Made by a program: the position numbers and the translations under genes. A stretch of 64,000 nt of DNA, taken from NCBI RefSeq assembly GCF_019823065.1, contig NZ_CP081966.1:3379501-3443500 (forward strand). The letters are read 5' to 3'. How positions within the stretch are numbered: position 1 is the first letter of the stretch; every line of letters begins with the position of its first letter. The DNA is from Pseudomonas mosselii. GTDB taxonomy: Bacteria; Pseudomonadota; Gammaproteobacteria; Pseudomonadales; Pseudomonadaceae. Shown here piece by piece: positions 29,081-36,636 of the stretch. The notes under the pieces are model-generated. The model was given only the letters and a program-made list of their open reading frames with translations, searched no databases and was not told the origin of the DNA.

Positions 29081-29377
29081 TCAGCTGTCCTGGCCCAGCA
29101 CGTAGCGGTCGAAGTGCTGGATATGCTCATCGAGGTTGTCCTCGAGCATCATCCGGTACTGCTCGCAGAAGTACTTCAGCAGTTCCTCCCGCGCAGCGGC
29201 CATTTCCTGTGCGGACTTGAAGCTGCGCGCGGTCATCCAGGCATTGAAGCGACTGGCGGCGAAGGTCAGCGAAGCGCTGACCTTGCCAAGATCCTCAAGC
29301 TTTTCGATCTGCTGGTTGGCCAGTTCGATATGCGCGTCGGCGCGGTCGTAGAAAGCCTGGTCGGTGGCTTGTGCCAT
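29081..29377 (-). CDS. DUF3144 family protein
   Basis: 98 residues, all-alpha, no membrane segment. The sequence DQAFYDRADAHIELANQQIE and the block AASRFNAWMTA are typical of DUF3144, a small family of unknown function in gamma-proteobacteria. The LysE exporter gene is upstream on the same strand, 28 bp away, so the two may be cotranscribed. Confidence 0.8.
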   Translation of the reverse strand: MAQATDQAFYDRADAHIELANQQIEKLEDLGKVSASLTFAASRFNAWMTARSFKSAQEMAAAREELLKYFCEQYRMMLEDNLDEHIQHFDRYVLGQDS

Positions 29378-29405
29378 GGAGATCTACCTATTGGAAAGGT
29401 TGAAT

Positions 29406-30041
29406 TCAGGCCGTCTTGGCCTGAACGGTGAACAGGCTGGCACCCAGCGTCATGAACGAGACGCCGAACAGGCGATTCATCAAGCGCGCGCGGCTTGGCG
29501 CGGCCAGCTGGTTTTTCAAGGCCTGGGCCAGGGTGACGTAGAAAGCGTGGGACAGCATCGAGCACAGGGCGAAGGTGACTACCAACAGGGCGAGCTGGCC
29601 CTCGGCGCCGTGGCCGGTGCGCATGAACTGCGGCAGGAAAGCGGCGAAGAACAGGATCGCTTTCGGATTGGTCAGCGCCACCGTCACGCCATTGAGCAGC
29701 AGCCGGCGATTGCTGGCGATAGCCTTGGCCGGCTGCTCCAGCTGGTCGAAGGCGCTGCTGCGGCTCTTCCACTGCTTGATGCCCAGGTAGATCAGGTAGC
29801 TCGCGCCCAGCACCTTGAGCAGCAGGAAGGCCGTGGCCGATGACTGCAGAAGCACCCCAAGGCCGGCACTGGTGGCGGTTGAGACCACCAGCAGGCCGAA
29901 GGCGTTGCCAAGTGAACCGAGCATCGCCCGCCTCGGCCCGTGGGACAACGAATTGGACAGGGCCATGATGACCCCGGGTCCTGGCGACAGGGTCACCAGC
30001 ATCGAGACAACGACAAAACCGAACCAATCGTGAAGCGACAT
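29406..30041 (-). CDS. LysE/RhtB-family amino-acid exporter
   Basis: 211 residues with six hydrophobic segments. The N-terminal signature VTLSPGPGVIMALSNSLSHG and the motif GASYLIYLGIKQWKS belong to the RhtB/LysE translocators, which export amino acids or homoserine lactones with proton exchange. The middle segment LTNPKAILFFAAFLPQF is another family block. Substrate unknown. Confidence 0.87.
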   Translation of the reverse strand: MSLHDWFGFVVVSMLVTLSPGPGVIMALSNSLSHGPRRAMLGSLGNAFGLLVVSTATSAGLGVLLQSSATAFLLLKVLGASYLIYLGIKQWKSRSSAFDQLEQPAKAIASNRRLLLNGVTVALTNPKAILFFAAFLPQFMRTGHGAEGQLALLVVTFALCSMLSHAFYVTLAQALKNQLAAPSRARLMNRLFGVSFMTLGASLFTVQAKTA

Positions 30042-30131
30042 CCTTGTACATCCCCGGAGCGATAACGTGAGGCGGCGACTGTAACAGGATGCTGCGCCCA
30101 GCGGAAAGGCGAAGGACAGGTGTTCCGTGTG

Positions 30132-31469
30132 TCAGCTCAAGGCTGGGGATCGGCCCGTGGCGTCCCCGCCCCGCTGTTGCGCATCAATGCTACAGGCCAC
30201 GAAATCCTCCTGACGCAACACCACCAGCGCCACCAGCGACGCCACGCCGGTGCCCACGTAGAAATACCACGGCGCGGTGATATCTCCGGTCACCTTGATC
30301 AGCCAGGTGGAGATCAGCGGCGCGCTGCCGCCGAATACCGCCACCGGAATGTTGTAGGCCATGGCGATGCCGGTGGAACGGATGCGCGTCGGCAGCAGCT
30401 CGCTCATCAGCGCGTAGGTCGACGAAGCGTACAGCCCGAACAAGATCGCCACCGCCATCAACGGCCAGAACAAGGTGGCCGGGGTGGCGCCGGGCGCGGT
30501 CTTGAAGAACCAGTACATGGCCAGGGTCGCCAGTGTACCGATCACCATCAGGAATGGCTTGCGCCCGTAGCGGTCGGTAAAGGCGCCGCCGAATGGCATC
30601 ACCAGCGCCGCCGACAGGCTGGCGACGAACACGTAGAGCAAGGTGGTGCCGCTGTCGAACTTCAAGGTGTTGGACATGTAGGTCGAGGCGAAGGTCAGCA
30701 CCAGGTAGAAGATCGAGCTGTGCAGGGTGATGATGAAGAACACCAGGGCGATCGAGCGCTTCCACTGCCACACCTCGCGCAGCGGCGCCTTGGAAGTCTG
30801 CCCGGCTTCCACCAGGGCGAGGAACTCCGGGCTGTCCTCGAGCTTGAGGCGAATGTACAGCGAAATGAAACCCAGGGGGCCGGCAATCAGGAACGGAATC
30901 CGCCAACCCCAGTCCTGCATCAGTTCGGCGCCCAGCGCCCAGGTCATGCCATTGGCCACGGCGCCGCCCAGCAGCAGGCCAAGCACCGCGGTGACCATCA
31001 GCCAGCAGGTGGCGAAGCCGCGCCGACCAGGGCCGGCGTACTCGGAGATGAAGCTGGTGATGGTGCCGATCTCCCCCCCGGCGGAAAAACCCTGCACGCA
31101 GCGGATCAGCACCAGGATCACCGGTGCGGCGATGCCGATGCTGGCGTAAGTCGGCAGCAGACCGAGCAGGAAGGTAGAGCCGGCCATCATCACCAGCACC
31201 GTGATCAGCGTGCGGCGGCGGCCGATCTTGTCCGCCAGCGGACCGAAGAACAACCCGCCCAGCGGGCGGATGAAGAAGCTCAGGGCGAAGGCCGCGAAGC
31301 TCGCCAGCAGGCTGCTGGTGGGGTCGTCGGAGACGAAGAAGGCCTTGCCGATATACAAGGCCAGGAAGCCGTAGACGCCGTAGTCGTACCACTCGATCAA
31401 GTGGCCGGTGGTGGCGCCGATAAAGGCGCGGCGCCGCTGGCGCTGGGTGTTGCCGGGTGACATGCCCAT
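30132..31469 (-). CDS. MFS transporter (MHS type) of the acyl-CoA synthetase/thiolase operon
   Basis: 445 residues from the ATG at 31469, which has an ideal AGGAG site 8 nt upstream; the longer in-frame options reach back into the synthetase gene. Twelve membrane segments with MHS motifs: GHLIEWYDYGVYGFLA, GPLADKIGRRR and AFTDRYGRKP. MHS carriers import organic acids by proton symport. The synthetase gene ends 43 bp upstream on the same strand, which suggests that the carrier imports the acid that the synthetase activates. Confidence 0.84.
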   Translation of the reverse strand: MGMSPGNTQRQRRRAFIGATTGHLIEWYDYGVYGFLALYIGKAFFVSDDPTSSLLASFAAFALSFFIRPLGGLFFGPLADKIGRRRTLITVLVMMAGSTFLLGLLPTYASIGIAAPVILVLIRCVQGFSAGGEIGTITSFISEYAGPGRRGFATCWLMVTAVLGLLLGGAVANGMTWALGAELMQDWGWRIPFLIAGPLGFISLYIRLKLEDSPEFLALVEAGQTSKAPLREVWQWKRSIALVFFIITLHSSIFYLVLTFASTYMSNTLKFDSGTTLLYVFVASLSAALVMPFGGAFTDRYGRKPFLMVIGTLATLAMYWFFKTAPGATPATLFWPLMAVAILFGLYASSTYALMSELLPTRIRSTGIAMAYNIPVAVFGGSAPLISTWLIKVTGDITAPWYFYVGTGVASLVALVVLRQEDFVACSIDAQQRGGDATGRSPALS

Positions 31470-31512
31470 GTCGGGAACTCCTGTCGTGGTGCTTTCCATG
31501 AAAAGTGGCGGG

Positions 31513-33054
31513 TCAGTGGCGGGCGAACGCCCCGTCGGGCTCCTGCAGCCACTGGCGCACCTGGGTCTTGAGAATCTTGCCGTAGCTGTTCTTCGGCAGC
31601 TCGGCGCAGAACAGGTACTTCTTCGGCTTCTTGAACGAGGCCATGCGCGCCAGGAACCACTGGTTGAGCGCCTGGGCATCAAGGCTGCCTGGCGTGCGCG
31701 GCACGACGAAGGCTACCACCGACTCGCCCCATTCGGCGTCAGCCTCGCCCACCACGCAGGCCTCGAACACCTCGGGGTGCTGGACCAGCACTTCCTCGAC
31801 TTCGCGCGGGTAGATGTTGCTGCCACCGGAGATGATCACGTCCTTGCTGCGGTCGGTCAGGGTCAGGTAACCGCGCTCGTCGAGGTAACCGATGTCGCCG
31901 GTACGCAGCCAGCCGTCCACCAGGGTCGCCTGGGTGGCCTGCGGATTGTCCCAGTACCCCTGCATCACCACCGGCCCACGCACGCTGATCTCGCCGGGTT
32001 CGCCGGCCGCCTGCGGCTGGCCGGCGCCATCCACCACACGCACCTCGACACATGACTGCGCCCGCCCCACCGAAGCGGCGATGGCGGGCCAGCCTGCTTG
32101 CGCGCGGTCGGCGATAATCTCACGCGACAGCGCGCTGATGGTCATCGGGCATTCGCCCTGGCCGTAGATCTGCACCAGCCGCGGGCCGAAAGTGTCCAGG
32201 GCCTCGGTGAGGTCGGCCAGGTACATCGGGCCCCCGCCATAGACGATGGTCTTGATACCCCCGCCGTCATAGCCCTGCTGGCGGGCCTGCTCGACCATGC
32301 GCTTGACCATGGTCGGCGCGGCGAACAGGCTGACCTGCCCCAGCGTCTGCGCCAAGCCGAACAGCTCGGCGGCCTGGAACCCCCGGGACAACGGCACCAC
32401 GTGCCGGGCGCCGCAACGCACGTGGATGAAGTTGTACAACCCGGCGCCATGGGACATTGGCGCAGCGTAGACCACGGCATCGCCGGCGCTCACCGGGTCG
32501 ACATCCAGCGGGTAGCACAGCGACATGGCGACCAGGTTGCCATGGGACAGCATCACACCCTTCGACCGCCCCGTGGTGCCGGAGGTATAGAACAGCCAGG
32601 CCAGGTCACTGTCCTGGCGCGGATGCGGCTGCGCCAGTTCATCGTTGTCGAGCGTGCCGGGCACAGCCAGGGCTGGCACGGCGAGCTCACGGCAACCGTC
32701 CGGCAGGGGCGCGCCGGCGAAGACCTCGCCCTCGTCGGTATGGATCAGGCGCGCTCCGGCGTTACCGACGATCCAGGCCGCTTCCAGAGCATGCAGCTTG
32801 CTGTTGATCGGCACCGCCACCGCCCCGCTCCACCAGATGGCGTAGAGCAGTTCCAGGTAGGCGCAGCTGTTCTTCAACAGCAGCGCCACCCGGTCGCCCG
32901 GTTCGATGCCATGGGCGTGACGCAGCTCCAGCGCCCGCGCCCGAACCCGGGCGGCGAACGTCCGGTAGTCGGCGACCTGGCGCGCCCCCTCGAACAGCGC
33001 CGGGCGCTCGGGCCAGCGCTGGGCCGCATCCTGCAGCCAATGAGCGATGTTCAT
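31513..33054 (-). CDS. Acyl-CoA synthetase (AMP-forming)
   Basis: 513 residues, an ANL-superfamily ligase. The P-loop LFYTSGTTGRSKGVMLSHG lies at about residues 155-173, the hinge GWLRTGDIGYLDERGYL follows the adenylate-binding block, and the C-terminal DRSKDVIISGGSNIYPREVEEVL closes with the catalytic Lys region KNSYGKILK. It activates a carboxylic acid to its CoA thioester with ATP. The neighbouring MFS carrier and thiolase-like gene imply catabolism of an aromatic or branched acid. The stop-start gap to the thiolase is 2 bp. Confidence 0.86.
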   Translation of the reverse strand: MNIAHWLQDAAQRWPERPALFEGARQVADYRTFAARVRARALELRHAHGIEPGDRVALLLKNSCAYLELLYAIWWSGAVAVPINSKLHALEAAWIVGNAGARLIHTDEGEVFAGAPLPDGCRELAVPALAVPGTLDNDELAQPHPRQDSDLAWLFYTSGTTGRSKGVMLSHGNLVAMSLCYPLDVDPVSAGDAVVYAAPMSHGAGLYNFIHVRCGARHVVPLSRGFQAAELFGLAQTLGQVSLFAAPTMVKRMVEQARQQGYDGGGIKTIVYGGGPMYLADLTEALDTFGPRLVQIYGQGECPMTISALSREIIADRAQAGWPAIAASVGRAQSCVEVRVVDGAGQPQAAGEPGEISVRGPVVMQGYWDNPQATQATLVDGWLRTGDIGYLDERGYLTLTDRSKDVIISGGSNIYPREVEEVLVQHPEVFEACVVGEADAEWGESVVAFVVPRTPGSLDAQALNQWFLARMASFKKPKKYLFCAELPKNSYGKILKTQVRQWLQEPDGAFARH

Positions 33055-33056
33055 CC

Positions 33057-34235
33057 TCAGACCCTGACGGCTTGCAGCACGCTGGCATAGTTGGCCACCG
33101 CCATGCCGCCCATGTTGAACAGCAAGCCGAACTCGGCGTTGGGCACGCCCAGGCCGATGGGCTTGCCGGTCAACTGGGCGAAGCCCAGGGCATGCATCGA
33201 CACTCCGGTGGCGCCCACCGGATGGCCCTTGGCCTTGAGCCCGCCGGACAGGTTCACCGGCAGCCGTCCACCCTGGCGCACGATGCCGTCGTCCAGCGCT
33301 CGGTGCCCTTCGCCCCTTGGCGCCAGGCCCATGGCTTCGTAGATCAGCAGTTCGGCGATGGTGAAGCAGTCGTGCACCTCGGCGAAGCTAAGGTCGTTCA
33401 GGGTCACCCCTGCCTCGCGCAGCGCCCCGTGGATCGCCCGTTGCGGCCCCTCGAAGGCCAGCATGTCGCGGCGCGACAGTGGCAGGAAGTCGTTGACCTG
33501 GACCATCGAGCGGATCGCCACCTGGCGCCGCATCGACCGGGCACGCTCGGGCGAGGCCAGGATGATCGCCGCCGCGCCGTCGCTGATCAGCGAGCAATCG
33601 GTCAGGCGCAGGGGCGCGGCGATCAGCGGGTTGCTGGGTGACACCTGGTTGCAGTGCTCGAAGTCCATCACCCGGTGCATCTGCGCCAACGGGTTGCCCA
33701 TGGCATTGGCGTGGTTCTTCACGGCGATGGCGGCCATCGACGCCAGCGGGCTGTGGTAGCGCTCGGTGTACTGCTGCGCCACCTGGCCGAACAGCCGGGC
33801 GAAGCTCAGCCCGGCTTCCGCCAGGGCGTTCTGGTAGCCGGCACCGGCCAGGGCCCGGGTGACCTCGACCGTGCTGTTGCCGGTCATCTTCTCCGCGCCG
33901 ACCACCAGCACCAGGTCGGCGGCGCCGCTGCGGATTGCGTTGATCCCGGCCTGGATCGCCGCCGAACCTGAAGCGCAGGCGTTCTCGCAGCGGGTGGCGG
34001 GCTTGAAGCGCAGTTGCGGATCGGCCTGCAGCATCAGCGAGGCCGGGAAGCCGTCGGCCACCAGGCCCGAGTTGAAGTGGCCGAGGAACAGCGCGTCGAT
34101 CTCGGCGGCGTCGATGGCCGCATCCTGCAGGGCATCGCGGGTGACCTGGACGATCAGGTCCTCGAGGTTCAGGCCATCCAGGCGGCCGAAGGGACTGTGC
34201 GCGGCGGCAACGATGGAGATGGAATCGTGGAGCAT
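33057..34235 (-). CDS. Thiolase-family protein (acetyl-CoA acetyltransferase / SCP2-type)
   Basis: 392 residues from the ATG at 34235 (AGAAG site); a start 36 bp earlier is less likely. The nucleophilic Cys is in CENACASGSAAIQAG (about 87), and the C-terminal NLSGGLKAKGHPVGATG holds the conserved His and the oxyanion residues. The sequence is of the SCP2/SCP-x type often found in non-fatty-acid degradation pathways. It probably cleaves a beta-ketoacyl-CoA made from the acid taken up by the MFS carrier. First gene of the leftward three-gene operon. Confidence 0.84.
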   Translation of the reverse strand: MLHDSISIVAAAHSPFGRLDGLNLEDLIVQVTRDALQDAAIDAAEIDALFLGHFNSGLVADGFPASLMLQADPQLRFKPATRCENACASGSAAIQAGINAIRSGAADLVLVVGAEKMTGNSTVEVTRALAGAGYQNALAEAGLSFARLFGQVAQQYTERYHSPLASMAAIAVKNHANAMGNPLAQMHRVMDFEHCNQVSPSNPLIAAPLRLTDCSLISDGAAAIILASPERARSMRRQVAIRSMVQVNDFLPLSRRDMLAFEGPQRAIHGALREAGVTLNDLSFAEVHDCFTIAELLIYEAMGLAPRGEGHRALDDGIVRQGGRLPVNLSGGLKAKGHPVGATGVSMHALGFAQLTGKPIGLGVPNAEFGLLFNMGGMAVANYASVLQAVRV

Positions 34236-34299
34236 GGTGGTTTTCTTCTGTCCTTGAAGCGGGTATTGCATACAATGTGGCAGTACCCGATTCCCACGC

Positions 34300-34314
34300 T
34301 AGTTGGGGCAACTA
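34300..34314. promoter_or_regulatory. Dyad TAGTTG-GGG-CAACTA in the divergent thiolase / PAS-LuxR region
   Basis: Perfect 6-bp inverted repeat with a 3-bp centre, 65 bp upstream of the thiolase start and 63 bp before the LuxR-type start. The flank CTACGTACG and a second CCGTACGG follow at once. Likely an operator for the adjacent PAS-LuxR regulator; the same half site recurs at 41041-41229. Confidence 0.5.
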
Positions 34315-34376
34315 CGTACGCGAGTAAGTAGTGAGCCGTACGGGACATGCCCCCAAGCACCGAGGCAGGAAGCCTG

Positions 34377-34949
34377 ATGACCGTACCCACCCACGCCTCC
34401 CCGGACCTGGAACGCCTGGCGTTCCAGGTTTCACCCGCGCCACAGCTGATCACCGGCCACCGACGCATGCTCGACTGCAACGAGGCCTTCGCCCGGCTGT
34501 TCGGCTATACCCGCGAAGAACTGCGCGGGCATCTGACCTTGCTGCTCTATCCCTCCCACGCCGACTACCAGAGCATCGGCGAACGCAGCGAGCACTGGCT
34601 GCGCAACGGGCTGGGCGCTTTCTATTCCGACGAACGCTTCATGCAGCACCGCAACGGCGAGGTGTTCTGGGCCAGGGCCCAGGGCTTCACGCTGACGGTG
34701 GACGATCCGTTCAAGCTGATGATCTGGCATTTCGAACGGCTCGACCGACAGCCGGCGCCGACGGTGCAACTGACACCACGGGAGCGTGAGATCTCGCTGC
34801 ATATTGTCAACGGGCTGACCTGCAAGGAAGTGGCGCGGCAGCTGGGGATATCGCATCGGACGGTGGAAGTGCATCGGGCACGGTTGATGAAGAAGTTGCA
34901 GGCCAAGAACAGCGCGGAGTTGGTTTCGAAGATCATCTTCATCAGCTGA
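34377..34949 (+). CDS. PAS-LuxR transcriptional regulator
   Basis: 190 residues from the ATG at 34377 (AGGAAG site 5 nt upstream). An N-terminal PAS domain (about 15-110; MLDCNEAFARLFGYTREEL and FMQHRNGEVFWARAQGF) is joined to a LuxR-type helix-turn-helix (LTPREREISLHIVNGLTCKEVARQLGISHRTVEV). It has no receiver domain, so a small molecule or redox cue bound by the PAS domain is the likely signal. It diverges from the thiolase/acyl-CoA synthetase/MFS operon and probably controls it. Confidence 0.83.
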   Translation: MTVPTHASPDLERLAFQVSPAPQLITGHRRMLDCNEAFARLFGYTREELRGHLTLLLYPSHADYQSIGERSEHWLRNGLGAFYSDERFMQHRNGEVFWARAQGFTLTVDDPFKLMIWHFERLDRQPAPTVQLTPREREISLHIVNGLTCKEVARQLGISHRTVEVHRARLMKKLQAKNSAELVSKIIFIS

Positions 34950-35039
34950 TCAAGGGCCAGGAACCAGCTTGTGCTTCACAGCAGCCACTGGAGCTGCGTT
35001 GCAGCCCCAGCTATTGCAATCCCTTCACCACACCGAGAC

Positions 35040-35059
35040 AATGCGAGCAATTACCATTT
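35040..35059 (+). promoter_or_regulatory. Fur-box-like site upstream of the first ECF sigma gene
   Basis: AATGCGAGCAATTACCATTT, which matches the AATGAGAATNATTATCATTT-type Fur consensus at most positions, ends 19 bp before the sigma-factor start. It implies iron repression of the sigma/FecR pair. Confidence 0.5.
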
Positions 35060-35078
35060 ACATCATGGACCTCGCCCT

Positions 35079-35579
35079 ATGTCGACGCTCGACCGCTCGG
35101 CGCTTCACCAGCTATACAGCGAAAACAACGGCTGGCTGAAAAGCTGGTTGCGCGCGCGCCTGGGCAATGCCGCCGATGCGTCCGACCTGGCCCACGACAC
35201 CTTCCTGCGGGTCATGACCGCCCGCAACCAGACGCCCATCCGCGAGCCGCGCAGCTACCTCAGCGCCATCGCCCGCGCGCTGCTGATCGACAAGGTTCGT
35301 CGCCGCGCCATCGAGCAGGCCTACCTGCAGGCCCTCGCCCTGCGCCCGGAGCTGGTCGAAGTGTCGCCGGAGATTCGCCTGTCGATTATCGAGATGCTGG
35401 TAGCGGTCGATGCACTGCTCGACGAACTCGGTCCCAGGACCCGCGACATCTTCCTCGCGGTGCAACTGGAAGGGCTGACCTATGCGGCGGTCGCCGAACG
35501 CTTCGACGTCTCGGTAACCACGGTGAAGAACCATCTGATCCGGGCCATGACCCGCTGCCTGCTGGTGGTCGACAATTGA
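35079..35579 (+). CDS. FecI-family ECF sigma factor of cell-surface signalling system 1
   Basis: 166 residues from the ATG at 35079. Region 2 (LHQLYSENNGWLKSWLRARLG, DLAHDTFLRVM) and region 4 (LEGLTYAAVAERFDVSVTTVKNHLIRA) are intact, as in FpvI/FecI iron-starvation sigma factors. A Fur-like box lies just upstream; the FecR gene follows by 10 bp and the receptor after that. The target is expected to be the promoter of the downstream TonB receptor. Confidence 0.88.
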   Translation: MSTLDRSALHQLYSENNGWLKSWLRARLGNAADASDLAHDTFLRVMTARNQTPIREPRSYLSAIARALLIDKVRRRAIEQAYLQALALRPELVEVSPEIRLSIIEMLVAVDALLDELGPRTRDIFLAVQLEGLTYAAVAERFDVSVTTVKNHLIRAMTRCLLVVDN

Positions 35580-35589
35580 GCGCCGAACA

Positions 35590-36525
35590 GTGGACCTGAA
35601 GACCCTCGAGGCCGCCGCGACCTGGTACGTGCAACTCAATGACGGTGCTGGCGACACAGCACGGATCCAGGCCTGGCGCGATTGGCTGGCGGCAAGCCCT
35701 GCGCATGCCGAAGCCTGGTCGCGGGTGGAGAAACTCCAACGCCAATGGTCAACGGTGCCGCGCCAGGCTGCGCTGGCAGGCCTGGGCGCGGCTCAGGCGC
35801 AACGCCGCGAAGTGCTCAAGGTACTGGGACTGCTGCTGGCGGTCGGTGGCGGTACCTGGTTGGCCAGCGAACAGGTGCCCTATCGCGCCCTGCTCGCCCA
35901 GCAGCGCACCGGCAGCGGAGAGCGGCACTCACTGCGCCTGGACGACGGTTCGCAACTGGAGCTGAACGTCGACACCGCACTTGACGTGCACTTCGACGCC
36001 CACGTGCGGGCGATCCAGTTGTATCGCGGCGAGATCCTTATCAGTACCGCCCGTGACGCCGCCCGCCGCCCGTTTATCGTGCACACCGACAACGGCAGCG
36101 TGCGGGCGCTAGGCACGCAGTTCAATGTGCGCCAAACAGCGCAGCAGACACAGGTCGGAGTGTTGCAGTCCGCCGTCGAGATACGCCCGCAACGCCACCC
36201 CGACCAAGTGTTGCGCCTGGACGCCGGCCAGCAGGCCGGATTTGATCGCGACGTGATCGGCCGTACCCAGCCCCTGCCCGCTGATTCCGCGGCTTGGGTC
36301 CAGGGTATGCTCAGCGTCAACGACTGGCGCCTGGGGGATTTCATCGCCGAACTGGGCCGCTACCGCCCTGGCCTACTGCGTTGCGCGCCGTCCATCCAAG
36401 GCATGCGTATCTCCGGCTCATTCGCCATCGACGACACCGATATCGCCCTGGCGAACCTGCCCAAATCCCTGCCAGTGAAGGTGCGCTACCTGAGCCGCTA
36501 CTGGGTCAGCGTGGAGCCTGCCTGA
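35590..36525 (+). CDS. FecR-type anti-sigma factor of system 1
   Basis: 311 residues from a GTG at 35590. The cytoplasmic N-terminal domain (1-75) shows DWLAASPAHAEAWSRVEKLQ, the conserved FecR motif with Trp residues. A single membrane helix (about 80-97, VLGLLLAVGGGTWLAS) and a periplasmic domain follow, including DGSQLELNVDTALDV and YRGEILISTA, then the C-terminal STN-like region with VNDWRLGDFIAELGRYRPG. FecR holds the sigma factor inactive until the receptor senses siderophore. Confidence 0.88.
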   Translation: MDLKTLEAAATWYVQLNDGAGDTARIQAWRDWLAASPAHAEAWSRVEKLQRQWSTVPRQAALAGLGAAQAQRREVLKVLGLLLAVGGGTWLASEQVPYRALLAQQRTGSGERHSLRLDDGSQLELNVDTALDVHFDAHVRAIQLYRGEILISTARDAARRPFIVHTDNGSVRALGTQFNVRQTAQQTQVGVLQSAVEIRPQRHPDQVLRLDAGQQAGFDRDVIGRTQPLPADSAAWVQGMLSVNDWRLGDFIAELGRYRPGLLRCAPSIQGMRISGSFAIDDTDIALANLPKSLPVKVRYLSRYWVSVEPA

Positions 36526-36534
36526 GCCCTGCAC

Positions 36535-36581
36535 GAAAAAAAGTTTTCCGCAATCTTGCTGATTTCGATTCTCGTCCGTCC
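36535..36581 (+). promoter_or_regulatory. Putative ECF-sigma promoter of the first TonB receptor
   Basis: GAAAAAAAGTTTTCC (-35-like A/T block) is followed by TGATTTC and CGTCCGTCC. The other receptor start region (53896-53945) carries a comparable GAAATTTTTTCGTCC and TGATTTC. FecI-type promoters have an AT-rich -35 block and a CGTC-like -10 element, so the match is reasonable but unproven. Confidence 0.4.
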
Positions 36582-36636
36582 ATGACACAAGCCGCGACGA
36601 CAGCGACTTTCCGCCATGACACGCAAGGATCACCCA

